From contig NZ_JAPEOR010000002.1 in NCBI RefSeq assembly GCF_026341125.1, positions 3,403,001 through 3,467,000 on the forward strand: DNA of 64,000 bases, written 5' to 3'. The number at the start of each line of letters is the position of its first letter. The stretch's first letter is position 1. A model generated the notes under the pieces. The model searched no databases, had not been told where the DNA came from, and saw nothing but the letters and a program-made list of their open reading frames with translations. Positions 56,365-64,000 of this stretch are shown here, in pieces. The position numbers were made by a program, and so were the translations under genes. This DNA is from Streptomyces sp. NBC_01142 (GTDB lineage Bacteria > Actinomycetota > Actinomycetes > Streptomycetales > Streptomycetaceae).

Positions 56365-57648
56365 GTGCCCGCACTTGTGCTGCTCGGTGCTCAGTGGGGT
56401 GACGAAGGCAAGGGAAAGGCCACCGACCTGCTCGGTGGATCCGTGGATTATGTTGTGCGCTATCAGGGCGGTAACAACGCCGGCCACACGGTTGTCGTCG
56501 GCGACCAGAAGTATGCGCTGCATCTCCTCCCTTCCGGAATCCTCTCGCCCGGATGTACTCCGGTCATCGGCAACGGCGTCGTTGTGGATCCGGCGGTTCT
56601 GCTCTCCGAGCTGAGCGGGCTGAACGACCGCGGCGTCGACACGTCCAAGCTGCTGATCAGCGGAAACGCTCACCTGATCACTCCGTACAACGTCACCGTC
56701 GACAAGGTGACGGAACGGTTCCTCGGGAAGCGGAAGATCGGCACGACCGGCCGTGGCATCGGCCCGACGTACGCGGACAAGATCAACCGCGTCGGCATTC
56801 GCGTCCAGGACCTCTACGACGAGTCGATCCTGGAGCAGAAGGTCGAGGCGGCGCTGGAGTCCAAGAACCAGCTGCTCGCCAAGGTCTACAACCGGCGCGC
56901 GATCGAGGCCGACAAGATCGTCGAGGAGATGCTCCAGTACGCGGAGCAGCTCAAGCCGTACGTCGCCGACACCACGCTGATCCTGAACAACGCCATCGAC
57001 GAGGGCAAGGTCGTCCTCTTCGAGGGCGGCCAGGGCACGCTGCTCGACGTCGACCACGGCACGTATCCCTTCGTGACCTCGTCGAACCCGACCGCGGGCG
57101 GCGCCTGCACGGGTGCGGGCGTGGGCCCGACGAAGATCAGCCGGGTCATCGGCATCCTCAAGGCCTACACCACGCGTGTCGGCGCGGGCCCGTTCCCCAC
57201 GGAGCTCTTCGACGCGGACGGCGAGGCACTGCGCCGCATCGGCCACGAGCGGGGCGTGACCACCGGCCGTGACCGCCGCTGCGGCTGGTTCGACGCGGTC
57301 ATCGCGCGGTACGCGACCCGGGTCAACGGCCTCACGGACTTCTTCCTCACCAAGCTCGACGTGCTGACCGGCTGGGAGCAGATCCCGGTGTGTGTCGCGT
57401 ACGAGATCGACGGCAAGCGCGTCGAGGAGCTCCCGTACAGCCAGTCCGACTTCCACCACGCGAAGCCCATCTACGAGATGCTGCCGGGCTGGTCGGAGGA
57501 CATCACCAAGGCGAAGACCTTCGCGGACCTGCCGAAGAACGCGCAGGACTACGTGAAGGCGCTGGAGGAGATGTCGGGCGCGCCGATCTCGGCGATCGGC
57601 GTCGGCCCCGGCCGTACCGAGACGATCGAGATCAACTCGTTCATCTGA
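56365..57648 (+). CDS. purA: Adenylosuccinate synthetase
   Basis: A 427-residue enzyme making adenylosuccinate from IMP, aspartate and GTP. It has the N-terminal P-loop [11 protein letters not shown] (7-17), [44 protein letters not shown] and the Asp-binding loop [15 protein letters not shown] 56365 follows GGAAGGGG. Length is complete. A perfect terminator follows. Confidence 0.97.
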   Translation: MPALVLLGAQWGDEGKGKATDLLGGSVDYVVRYQGGNNAGHTVVVGDQKYALHLLPSGILSPGCTPVIGNGVVVDPAVLLSELSGLNDRGVDTSKLLISGNAHLITPYNVTVDKVTERFLGKRKIGTTGRGIGPTYADKINRVGIRVQDLYDESILEQKVEAALESKNQLLAKVYNRRAIEADKIVEEMLQYAEQLKPYVADTTLILNNAIDEGKVVLFEGGQGTLLDVDHGTYPFVTSSNPTAGGACTGAGVGPTKISRVIGILKAYTTRVGAGPFPTELFDADGEALRRIGHERGVTTGRDRRCGWFDAVIARYATRVNGLTDFFLTKLDVLTGWEQIPVCVAYEIDGKRVEELPYSQSDFHHAKPIYEMLPGWSEDITKAKTFADLPKNAQDYVKALEEMSGAPISAIGVGPGRTETIEINSFI

Positions 57649-57687
57649 TCCGGGAGTCCGTTTTCCCGCAGAGCGCCCCGGTTCTCG

Positions 57688-57729
57688 CAGAGTGCCCCGG
57701 CCGGCCTTTCGGCCGGCCGGGGCGCTCTG
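57688..57729 (+). terminator. Terminator of purA
   Basis: A long stem CAGAG-GCCCCGGCCGGCC with its complement, one mismatch, and a TTTC loop. Confidence 0.88.
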
Positions 57730-57770
57730 CGTTCCTCCAGATACCGGTACGTGCGGCGCGGCGCCGGCGT

Positions 57771-59297
57771 TCAGTCCTCGCCGCAGATGCGCAGTCCCTT
57801 CGGGGTCGCGCACGGCAGATGGCCATGGGTGCGGATGACGTCCTGCCCGCTGCCCCGGCTCAGGTAGCCGAGGAAGCTGGAGGCGAGTGAGTCGGCGGGC
57901 GGCTGGCCGAAGGTGTAGGCGTACTCGATCTCCCGGTACGGGTACGCGCTCTTGCCGATGTCGTCGACGGACGGGGCGTCTCCCGCGATGTCGAGCCGGT
58001 GCAGCCCCTTCAGGCCGGTCCCGGCCCGCAGCTCGCTGTAGCCGATCGCGCCCGGCAGCCGGGCCACGGTCGTCAGCACCTGTTCCGTGCTGTCGAGTTC
58101 GCAGCGTACGACCGTCGCCTCCGGATCGTCCTTGCGCTCGCAGTCGCGGGAGGAGTTGGCCGGCTCGTTCCGCTCCAGTACGCGGCGCTGGAACACCTCG
58201 CGGGTGCCGGAGTTGGCGTCCCTGCTGACCAGGTGGACGCGAAGGTCGGGGCCGCCGAGGTCCTTCCAGTTGCTGATCTCTCCCCGGTAGAGCTTCTGGA
58301 TGTCGGCGATCGACAGGTTCCGCAGCGGCACACGGTCATTGACGACGAGGGCGAACACGGAGACGGCGACGCGGGTGTCCCGCAGCTGCGGATAGCCGTC
58401 CGGCTTGGGACCGTCGGAGAGGGCGATCAGCGCCGGGGAGCCCTTCTTGGCACGGGCGCCCGTGTCGGCCAGTGCCCGTATCCCCGCCGTGCTGCCATGG
58501 GCGTCCACGGTGACCGTGGCCCCTTCGCAGTCGTTCTCGTACTTCTTCGCCAGCTCCTGCACCACCGGGGCGAAGGCGGTGGATCCGGTCACGGTCAGCG
58601 CGCCCTTCGCGCAGCCGATGGGCGGCGGAGCGTCCTCCCGTACGACGATGATGGACGCGAGCGTGACCACACAGGCGGTGAGCAGCACGGTGATCAGCCG
58701 GGCGGGTCTGCTGAACTGCGGGGGCTTGTCGTCGGGCGTCGTGCTCCGGTTGGGCATCACCTCGCCGTCGCGGATGCCGCCGGTGACGGTGACCTCGCTG
58801 CCCACTCCCGCGCCGGTGAGCAGCACCAGCAGTTTGAAGTGCTGGCCGCGGTTGAGCGGGACGCGCGGCAGATAGATCGTGCTGCCGGTGTGCCGCATGC
58901 CCGCGGCCGGGGCGAAGTGGTCCATCAGGTGGTCGGCGCCGGGCGGCTGGGTGACGGCGATGGCCCGGATGGTGCGGTCGGTGAACTCGGCGGTCAGGCC
59001 GTGCAGTTCGCGGCCGGTGTAGTCGTTGTCCGCGATGCTCTGCGAGCCGTCGTTCTCGATGCGCAGCAGTACGAGGGTGGCGTCGGACATGTCCGGGGTC
59101 TCGTTGAACAGCCCGAGCCGGATGTTCGGCCGCCCACTGCGGACGTTGCTGCCGATGGGGGTGTCCATCTGTACGCGGTAGCCGATGCGTTTGCGGCGCG
59201 GTACCCGGCGCTCGTACCAGAGCACGCCGGCGGAGGCCAGGATGCCGAGCACGGCGGTGAGCACGGCAACGACGTTCTCGGCGCTGAGCCACTCCAC
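57771..59297 (-). CDS. Membrane-anchored PstS-like substrate-binding protein
   Basis: A 508-residue protein. An N-terminal transmembrane helix (VVAVLTAVLGILASAGVLWY) precedes a beta-rich domain (residues 40-200), a second helix (LITVLLTACVVTLASIIVV, about 230) and a C-terminal PBP domain of the phosphate-binding type: LTVTGSTAFAPVVQELAKKY, HGSTAGIRAL, IADIQKLYRGEISNWKDLGG and SRDANSGTREVFQRR. GTG 59297 follows GGAGAA. No permease or ATPase genes are adjacent, so this is not an ordinary ABC operon; a sensor or scavenging role is possible. Confidence 0.8.
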   Translation of the reverse strand: MEWLSAENVVAVLTAVLGILASAGVLWYERRVPRRKRIGYRVQMDTPIGSNVRSGRPNIRLGLFNETPDMSDATLVLLRIENDGSQSIADNDYTGRELHGLTAEFTDRTIRAIAVTQPPGADHLMDHFAPAAGMRHTGSTIYLPRVPLNRGQHFKLLVLLTGAGVGSEVTVTGGIRDGEVMPNRSTTPDDKPPQFSRPARLITVLLTACVVTLASIIVVREDAPPPIGCAKGALTVTGSTAFAPVVQELAKKYENDCEGATVTVDAHGSTAGIRALADTGARAKKGSPALIALSDGPKPDGYPQLRDTRVAVSVFALVVNDRVPLRNLSIADIQKLYRGEISNWKDLGGPDLRVHLVSRDANSGTREVFQRRVLERNEPANSSRDCERKDDPEATVVRCELDSTEQVLTTVARLPGAIGYSELRAGTGLKGLHRLDIAGDAPSVDDIGKSAYPYREIEYAYTFGQPPADSLASSFLGYLSRGSGQDVIRTHGHLPCATPKGLRICGED

Positions 59298-59580
59298 GGG
59301 GTTCTCCTCGCACTCCTTCGCGGGCGCGGCCACCGTACGAGAGTGCGAGCGGCGGGGGAGCGGCTTGGCGGTTCCGACGCCGGATGTTCGCCGACCGTTC
59401 AGGGTGTCGGGCGGGGGTGGGGCGACCTCACTCTGACGGGTGAACGATCTCGATGTGGCGGGTGGGTCAACTCTGGCGCTGGCATAGTCCGTTGGCACAT
59501 GCCCAATCCATGGCGCATGACGTGCCATCCGGCCGAACGGAAGCGAAGACGAATGACCTTGTTACTTGCCCCGCCCGAGA

Positions 59581-59600
59581 CGGTATACCGGCGGTATACT
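59581..59600 (+). promoter_or_regulatory. Promoter/operator of the antitoxin-toxin pair
   Basis: Two CGGTATAC direct repeats (59581-59588 and 59592-59599, 11-bp period), each containing a GTATAC palindrome. TATACT at 59595-59600 is a good -10, which would place the transcript start at the A of the ATG. No ribosome site is visible, so the message is probably leaderless and the repeats probably bind the antitoxin. Confidence 0.65.
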
Positions 59601-59606
59601 GCCGTC

Positions 59607-59870
59607 ATGGCTGACACCACCGTCAAGGTTGACCCCGCTGTCCGCGACCGCCTCCTGGTGCTTGCCCGCGAGCGCGGCATGACGATGCGCGACCTGATCG
59701 CGGAGCTGGCGGGAGCGACGCCGACGAAGGAGGAGCTCCAGAAGCGGTACGAGGAGACCAAGGCGTACTGCGAGACCCACTTCGGCGTGACCCTCACGGA
59801 CGAGGACCACGACAGGGCCGAGAACGTATGGCAGGAGCTCGAGGCCGGCCGGCCTGTGGACAGCCTGTGA
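59607..59870 (+). CDS. Antitoxin-like small protein
   Basis: An 87-residue protein. The first 45 residues resemble a ribbon-helix-helix or similar dimeric DNA-binding domain (VKVDPAVRDRLLVLARERG, MRDLIAELAG); the rest is charged and helical, suited to wrapping a toxin. The last bases overlap the PIN-like gene (GTGA). The repeats upstream fit autoregulation. Confidence 0.75.
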   Translation: MADTTVKVDPAVRDRLLVLARERGMTMRDLIAELAGATPTKEELQKRYEETKAYCETHFGVTLTDEDHDRAENVWQELEAGRPVDSL

Positions 59871-60268
59871 GTCGTTCCACGGCAGTCGTCTACGACAACT
59901 CTGCACTGCTCGCGCTGGGCTCGGGCAATGTCCTGGCTTCACAGTTCATTGCCAACACGCAGCGGGGACCAACCCGGCACGTCTTTGTCCCGGCCATGTG
60001 TCTTGCGGCGGCCGACGGCGCACGAAGGGGCTTGGCGGACCACATCGGGGCTCTGCCCGCCGCAGAGATCGTGGAGCTGGACTTCGCGGGCGCCTCGGCA
60101 GTAGGGGCGCTCGTGCGTGACGGTGTGGAGTGGCGGATCGGCCACGCCATCCACCTCTCCCGCCCGACCATCGACTGGCCGGACGGAAGACCTGTGGTGA
60201 CCGCGCTGCCGGATCTGTACGCGGACATGCCGCTCGTACGGACGATCAGGCTGCCCGAGCAGCGCTGA
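59867..60268 (+). CDS. PIN-like toxin candidate
   Basis: A 133-residue protein coupled to the antitoxin gene. The N-terminus VVYDNSALLALGSGNVLAS matches the first strand of PIN RNases, with its acidic residue; LPAAEIVELDFAGASAVGAL lies where the central acidic residue is usual. Later PIN acids are less clear (LPDLYADMPLVRTI). Probably a VapC-like RNase of a type II system, but the degenerate C-terminal motif makes activity uncertain. Confidence 0.7.
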   Translation: MSRSTAVVYDNSALLALGSGNVLASQFIANTQRGPTRHVFVPAMCLAAADGARRGLADHIGALPAAEIVELDFAGASAVGALVRDGVEWRIGHAIHLSRPTIDWPDGRPVVTALPDLYADMPLVRTIRLPEQR

Positions 60269-60416
60269 CAGGCCCAGCCGCGGGGCCCGGGATCGCGCCC
60301 GGGCCCCGCAGCCGGCGCGCAGGCGCAGACGGGCGCTCCCCCGGGGGCTTCTCCTGTGCCGGCGGTACGGGGGGCATCAGGCCCGCGCCCCGACCCCGCG
60401 GCGGTAGCCTGCGGCC

Positions 60417-60680
60417 ATGAGTAACTGGCTGCCGGACACCGAGCCGCTGTCCGATCCCGAGGCGGTCATCGCTCCGGACATCACCGAGACCGAGTGCCGT
60501 CAGTGCGGCACACGCGTCGCCGGTCTGGACGGGCGATACGCCTGCGGCGTCTGCGGCTGGGTCAACGATCATTCCGAAGGCCACCGGCCGCTTCCTCCCG
60601 CCGGGGCCGACGTCGACTTCCCGGGCAGGAAGCAGGTCAGGGCTCCCCGGCCCGGCGGGTCGGCCGTCAGCGGGCGGTGA
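60417..60680 (+). CDS. Small zinc-ribbon hypothetical protein
   Basis: An 87-residue protein with two CxxC pairs (TECRQCGTRV and YACGVCGWVND), a typical zinc ribbon. Pro-rich C-terminus. The ending overlaps the 3' end of the convergent P450 gene by 14 bases. Function unknown. Confidence 0.65.
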   Translation: MSNWLPDTEPLSDPEAVIAPDITETECRQCGTRVAGLDGRYACGVCGWVNDHSEGHRPLPPAGADVDFPGRKQVRAPRPGGSAVSGR

Positions 60681-62037
60681 CGGGGCGCAGCACACACCTC
60701 GCCGGACCAGCCGCCCGCAGGGTGATGCCCGTGTCCACCGGGACCTCGACATCGACGGCCGCGAGCTCGTACTCCTGCAGGATCATCGCGAGCGCCAGCA
60801 CCGACTCCAGCATCGAGAAGTGCTGACCGATACAGGCCCGTGGCCCGCCCCCGAACGGGAACCAGGCATACCGGGGGCGTTCCTTCTCGCGCTCCGGCGT
60901 GAACCGCTCCGGGTCGAACCGTTCCGGGTCGTCCCAGTACCGGGGATGGCGGTGCGTCACCCACGGCGCCACGATCACATCCGCACCGGCCGGGATCGTG
61001 TGCCCCCCGACCTCGGCAGCGGCGACGGCCCGGCGTCCGACGACCGGCCCCGCCGGGTAGAGCCGCATGGCCTCCTTGAGGACCTTCGTCAGATACGGGA
61101 GTGCGTCGAGATCGGCGGCCTCGGGCCGCCGCCCGGACAGTACGCGGACGACCTCGTCCCGCGCCTGCTCCTGCTCCTTCGGATGGCGGGCCAGCAGATG
61201 CAGCGCGAACGCGAGCGAGGTCGCCGTGGTCTCGTGCCCGGCGAGCAGGAAGATCAGTACCTGGTCGCGGATCTCGGACGCGTCGAGGCTCCCGTCCTCC
61301 GCGCTCTCGGCCTGGCTGAGGAGCGTGAGCAGGTCGTCGCCGGTCGCGGAGCCGCGGTGGGCGCGGCGCTTCTCGATGATCCCGTCGCACACCGCGTACA
61401 GCTCGTCCGTCGCGGCGGCGGCCCGCCGGTTGGCGGGAGTGGGCCAGCTGCGCGGGAAGTTGGCGGGGGAGTAGCCGCGGGTGAGCGTGTACTCCCCGAT
61501 GATCGGGAAGCACCGCTCCACGACGTCGACCGCCGCCTCGACGTCCGTGCCGAACAGGATGCGGGCGACCGCACGCAGAGTGAGCCGGGTCGTCTCGGTG
61601 GCCACGTCCACGGTGGCGTCCGGGGCGCTGCGCCAGGTGGAGAGCATGGCCGAGGTCTCGGCGGTGATGGAGTCGGCGTAGCCGTCGACCCGGCGGCGCG
61701 TGAACAGCGGCTGCACGAGCCGCCGCTGCCGGAGGTAGTCGGCGTCCTGGCTGGTCAGCAGACCGTTGCCGAACGACTCCCGGACCTCCTGGTAGAAGGA
61801 GTTGTCCTTGCGGAAGTTGGCCGATTCCGTGGCCAGTACCTGCTGGGCGCCCTCGGCGGAGAACACCGCGTACAGCTCGGCCCGCAGTCCGGGAGGGCCC
61901 GCGGTGATCCTGACGACGTCTCCGTGTTCGCGCTGTGCGTTGAGGAAGGTGCCGAGCGAGTCCCGCTTGAGCTCGAACATCGAGCCCAGCAACGGCAGCC
62001 CCGCCGGACCGGGTACCGGTGTGCCAGTGATCGTCAT
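60667..62037 (-). CDS. Cytochrome P450 (2)
   Basis: A 456-residue P450 of the longer class: GPAGLPLLGSMFELKRDSLG (membrane-type Pro-rich start), I-helix FLLAGHETTATSL, ExxR in LKEAMRLYP, WDDPERFDPERF and heme loop FGGGPRACIGQHF (Cys about 402). This architecture resembles fatty-acid or terpenoid hydroxylases of the class IV/CYP102-like group more than the short class at 54004. Redox partner not adjacent. Substrate unknown. Confidence 0.92.
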   Translation of the reverse strand: MTITGTPVPGPAGLPLLGSMFELKRDSLGTFLNAQREHGDVVRITAGPPGLRAELYAVFSAEGAQQVLATESANFRKDNSFYQEVRESFGNGLLTSQDADYLRQRRLVQPLFTRRRVDGYADSITAETSAMLSTWRSAPDATVDVATETTRLTLRAVARILFGTDVEAAVDVVERCFPIIGEYTLTRGYSPANFPRSWPTPANRRAAAATDELYAVCDGIIEKRRAHRGSATGDDLLTLLSQAESAEDGSLDASEIRDQVLIFLLAGHETTATSLAFALHLLARHPKEQEQARDEVVRVLSGRRPEAADLDALPYLTKVLKEAMRLYPAGPVVGRRAVAAAEVGGHTIPAGADVIVAPWVTHRHPRYWDDPERFDPERFTPEREKERPRYAWFPFGGGPRACIGQHFSMLESVLALAMILQEYELAAVDVEVPVDTGITLRAAGPARCVLRPVTAR

Positions 62038-62057
62038 GGCTCCGCCTACGTAGGGGT

Positions 62058-62294
62058 TCAGCTCGCCCAGTCGAGGAAGTTCGTCCAGGTGGTGGGGGCG
62101 ACGGCGAAGGTGGGGCCGTCGGTGACCTTGGAGTCGCGGATGTGGACGCTGTGGGGGCAGGCGGCGACCTCGACGCAGTTGCCGGTGCAGTCGCTGCTGT
62201 ACGAGGACTTGCGCCAGTCGAAGGCGACCTCGATGCAGTCGGCACCGCCGCTGTCGCTGTAGCTGGACTTGAACCACCGCAGGGTGTCGCTCAT
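62058..62294 (-). CDS. DUF397 protein with duplicated motif
   Basis: A 78-residue protein of the DUF397 family. The family motif occurs twice: WFKSSYSDSGGADCIEVAF and WRKSSYSSDCTGNCVEVA; then VHIRDSKVTDGPTFAV and WTNFLDW. ATG 62294 overlaps the stop of the XRE regulator (ATGA). DUF397/XRE pairs are common in Streptomyces and are thought to act together, some as toxin-antitoxin-like or developmental regulators. Confidence 0.88.
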   Translation of the reverse strand: MSDTLRWFKSSYSDSGGADCIEVAFDWRKSSYSSDCTGNCVEVAACPHSVHIRDSKVTDGPTFAVAPTTWTNFLDWAS

Positions 62295-63127
62295 TGCTGG
62301 TCTCCTGCCAACCGCTCGATGAGGCCCAGCGATTCGTCCGGGCACAGGGCCTGTGAACGGATCTTCGCATACCGCTGGGTGTAGGTACTCACCTTTGCAG
62401 GATCGCTGATCAGCAGGCTTTCGTCCTGGGGCTCCATGTAGATCAGGTGGTCATGCTCGGGAGTCTCCAGCAGCTTCATCTCACCTCGCATACCTGCATG
62501 TTCGCCCCGACGCCCACGGTCCAGAGGTACTACCTGGACTGTGACATTGCGCCGCTGGGCGCACTCGGCAAGCTGGAGCAGCTGGCTGCGCATGATCTCC
62601 TGGCTACCGACGGTGCGATGCAGGGCAGACTCTTCGAGCACCAATTCGATCAGCGCGGGCGGGTCGCGGTCGAAGAGCGCCTTGCGGGCCATCCGCGCCT
62701 CGACCAGCTCTTCCACTCGATGGTCCGAGAGTGGGGGATACCCGCCGCCGATCAGTGCGCGGGCGTACTCCACGGTCTGGAACAGGCCGTCAACGACCAG
62801 CGTGATGTACGAGCACAGTGTCAGGGCTCGCTGCTCCAGCATTGCATAGTCCTTGAACTGAGCCGGGAGCTTGTCCAGGCGTACGTACTCCCTCGCCTGC
62901 TCGAAGATCCCCAGACCGTCCCCCAACACCCGCTCCAGCTTGATCAGCATCTCGTCGCTCGCAGGCTGCGCACACGTCTCCATTGCGCTCACCGCCGCGC
63001 CCGAGAAGCCGAGCTCGCTGCCCAATTGCTCCTGAGTCCATCCCTTCCGTACACGCATCTTGCGGGCAATATTCGCCACCAACCGCGTCGCTGAACCCGC
63101 CGTTTCCTTGTTCTCCGCTCGTGCCAT
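62291..63127 (-). CDS. XRE regulator with DUF5753 domain
   Basis: A 278-residue protein. N-terminal Cro/CI HTH (ARKMRVRKGWTQEQLGSELGFSGAAVS, about 22-48) and the C-terminal DUF5753 domain (about 90-265: LVVDGLFQTVEYARALIG, IELVLEESALHRTVGSQE, VVPLDRGRRGEHAG). It overlaps the DUF397 gene by ATGA. Three 10-bp repeats, (G)ACTCAACCG-like, lie just upstream of the start (63144-63173) and may be its operator. Confidence 0.9.
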   Translation of the reverse strand: MARAENKETAGSATRLVANIARKMRVRKGWTQEQLGSELGFSGAAVSAMETCAQPASDEMLIKLERVLGDGLGIFEQAREYVRLDKLPAQFKDYAMLEQRALTLCSYITLVVDGLFQTVEYARALIGGGYPPLSDHRVEELVEARMARKALFDRDPPALIELVLEESALHRTVGSQEIMRSQLLQLAECAQRRNVTVQVVPLDRGRRGEHAGMRGEMKLLETPEHDHLIYMEPQDESLLISDPAKVSTYTQRYAKIRSQALCPDESLGLIERLAGDQQ

Positions 63128-63691
63128 TTGCGATCACCATTTCGACTCAACCGGACTCAACCGGTCTCAACCAGTCCCCGCCGAATTCGACTCACTTTGA
63201 AGGAAGTTCGCGCAGGTCAACCCCCGCCCGACGTCCTCTGCGAGTCATGGAAAACGCTAGCCAAGCTCACCCACACTGTTCTTGTGGATACGCAAAGTCG
63301 CGAAGTAAACCTCGATTGGATTCCGGCTTCCGGATTTCAACTCCGCAAGGCCGGTGTGCAATTCGATGCCGCCCGCGTCGACGGAGACGACGGCCGTCGG
63401 CTCGCCGATCTGCTGGAGACCATGACCGGCGGCGATCCCGGTCCCGTTGTCATAGAGGACTACGCGCGGCGGTCCGTGTACTTCCTCCTGCCGGCGGGGA
63501 GTACGTCACACCGGCCGTGGCCGCCCGGTGTGACGCGCCTCAACTCAGGTCCCTCTCACGTGAGTTACGTACCCGTGCCCGCACTGCGTGGGCGTACCTG
63601 GCCGCTGTCGTGGCGGTTTCCGCCGAGTGGACCGGGGCGGTTCGTCCACCCGCTGCTGCTGCTCAATGCGGCGGCCCTGCTGTTGAAGTGA
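63128..63691 (+). CDS. Conserved hypothetical protein (start uncertain)
   Basis: Up to 187 residues from a TTG at 63128. The recognisable part begins near VNLDWIPASGFQLRKAGVQFDAARVDG and continues VVIEDYARRSVYFLLPAGS, RPWPPGVTRLNSGPSHVSYV and RFVHPLLLLNAAALLL. This resembles small Streptomyces proteins related to the primase/polymerase-like family that often lie divergent from XRE/DUF397 pairs. The true start is probably downstream of 63128 (for example a GTG near 63283 or the region before NLDWIP). Function unknown. Confidence 0.5.
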   Translation: MRSPFRLNRTQPVSTSPRRIRLTLKEVRAGQPPPDVLCESWKTLAKLTHTVLVDTQSREVNLDWIPASGFQLRKAGVQFDAARVDGDDGRRLADLLETMTGGDPGPVVIEDYARRSVYFLLPAGSTSHRPWPPGVTRLNSGPSHVSYVPVPALRGRTWPLSWRFPPSGPGRFVHPLLLLNAAALLLK

Positions 63692-63767
63692 CCTGCGCTG
63701 TCCGGGACATGTCCCGGACAGCGAGAAGCGGGACGGGCCGGTCGTGCGGTGTCTACGGTCCATCGCC

Positions 63768-64000
63768 ATGGACACCACACGGAGAAACATTCTGCGCGGC
63801 ATGGCCGCCGCCCCACTGATGGCGACGGCCGGCGGGCTTCTCGTCCCCTCCACGGCGCAGGCGGCGGCCCCCGGTTTCACCCTGACGATGCGACGTGGCA
63901 GGTACGCCGGGTATCTCACCTGGGCCGCTGCCTGCGACGGACTTCAGGGACGTCTGTCCCCGGCGAATGTGGCGACGGTGCTCGCCACCGCCACTCGCCG
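63768..64000 (+). CDS. Tat-exported protein, N-terminal part (cut by window)
   Basis: The frame is open from ATG 63768 to the window end (77 residues). The twin-arginine signal is TTRRNILRGMAA, followed by a hydrophobic stretch and AxA cleavage near AQA-AA; the mature part starts GFTLTMRRGRYAGYLTW. Secreted folded protein; the rest lies outside and I cannot assign it. Confidence 0.7.
   Translation, partial: MDTTRRNILRGMAAAPLMATAGGLLVPSTAQAAAPGFTLTMRRGRYAGYLTWAAACDGLQGRLSPANVATVLATATR

Overview
The window is actinobacterial chromosome and almost certainly Streptomyces. It is very GC-rich with strong G/C third-position bias, GTG and TTG starts are frequent, and the gene content is typical: a dnaK-grpE-dnaJ-hspR operon with HAIR operators, clpB under the same operator, dcd, purA, pyrE, class II fba, DUF3151/DUF3152 genes, DUF397/XRE pairs and YbjN proteins. 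A perfect 16-bp parS palindrome at 37250-37265 suggests the core region around the replication origin. All assignments come from reading the sequence; no database search was run.

Layout. 0.7-4.4 kb: a secreted propeller-like protein, a decayed IS1182-type transposase, and an ECF sigma factor overlapping a membrane protein. 4.5-11.35 kb: an accessory island at the 3' end of a tRNA-Gly(CCC) gene. Three displaced tRNA 3' halves (4584, 8214, 10167) split it into three consecutive segments. The first carries a MarR regulator divergent from a questin-oxidase-like protein and an alpha/beta hydrolase, plus an intact IS5-type element. The second carries an AbiE-like two-gene module behind a pair of 38-bp dyads. 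The third carries a small secreted peptide and an integrase relic. 11.5-18.6 kb: dcd, a phosphoribosyltransferase, a Yip1-like membrane protein, an FG-GAP lipoprotein, a large Fe-S membrane oxidoreductase and a short sugar transferase.

18.8-29.1 kb: the HspR heat-shock regulon, dnaK-grpE-dnaJ-hspR and clpB, each behind HAIR sites. Between them lies the most unusual locus in the window. A TrmB/LuxR-type regulator diverges from a secreted precursor made of a 13-residue repeat (GEPSWG-VAP), which is translationally coupled to a small Rieske-like protein whose two His ligand positions both read Arg. 29-46 kb: mostly housekeeping and conserved genes, including YbjN, an aminotransferase, DUF2617 plus a spermidine-synthase-like membrane protein, a CoxG-like protein, an aldose epimerase, pyrE, parS, fba, a PatB-type lyase, an MFS transporter whose frame stays open into DUF3151, a DUF3152 metalloprotease-like protein, and kynA-kynU plus a probable kynurenine formamidase.

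46-64 kb: a secreted hydrolase and an acyltransferase, two paralogous NarL-type two-component pairs flanking an NAD(P)-binding protein, a P450, a diacylglycerol-kinase-like protein divergent from purA, a membrane-anchored PstS-like protein, an antitoxin/PIN-like pair with tandem GGTATAC operators and probably leaderless, a second P450, an XRE-DUF5753/DUF397 pair and the start of a Tat-secreted protein.
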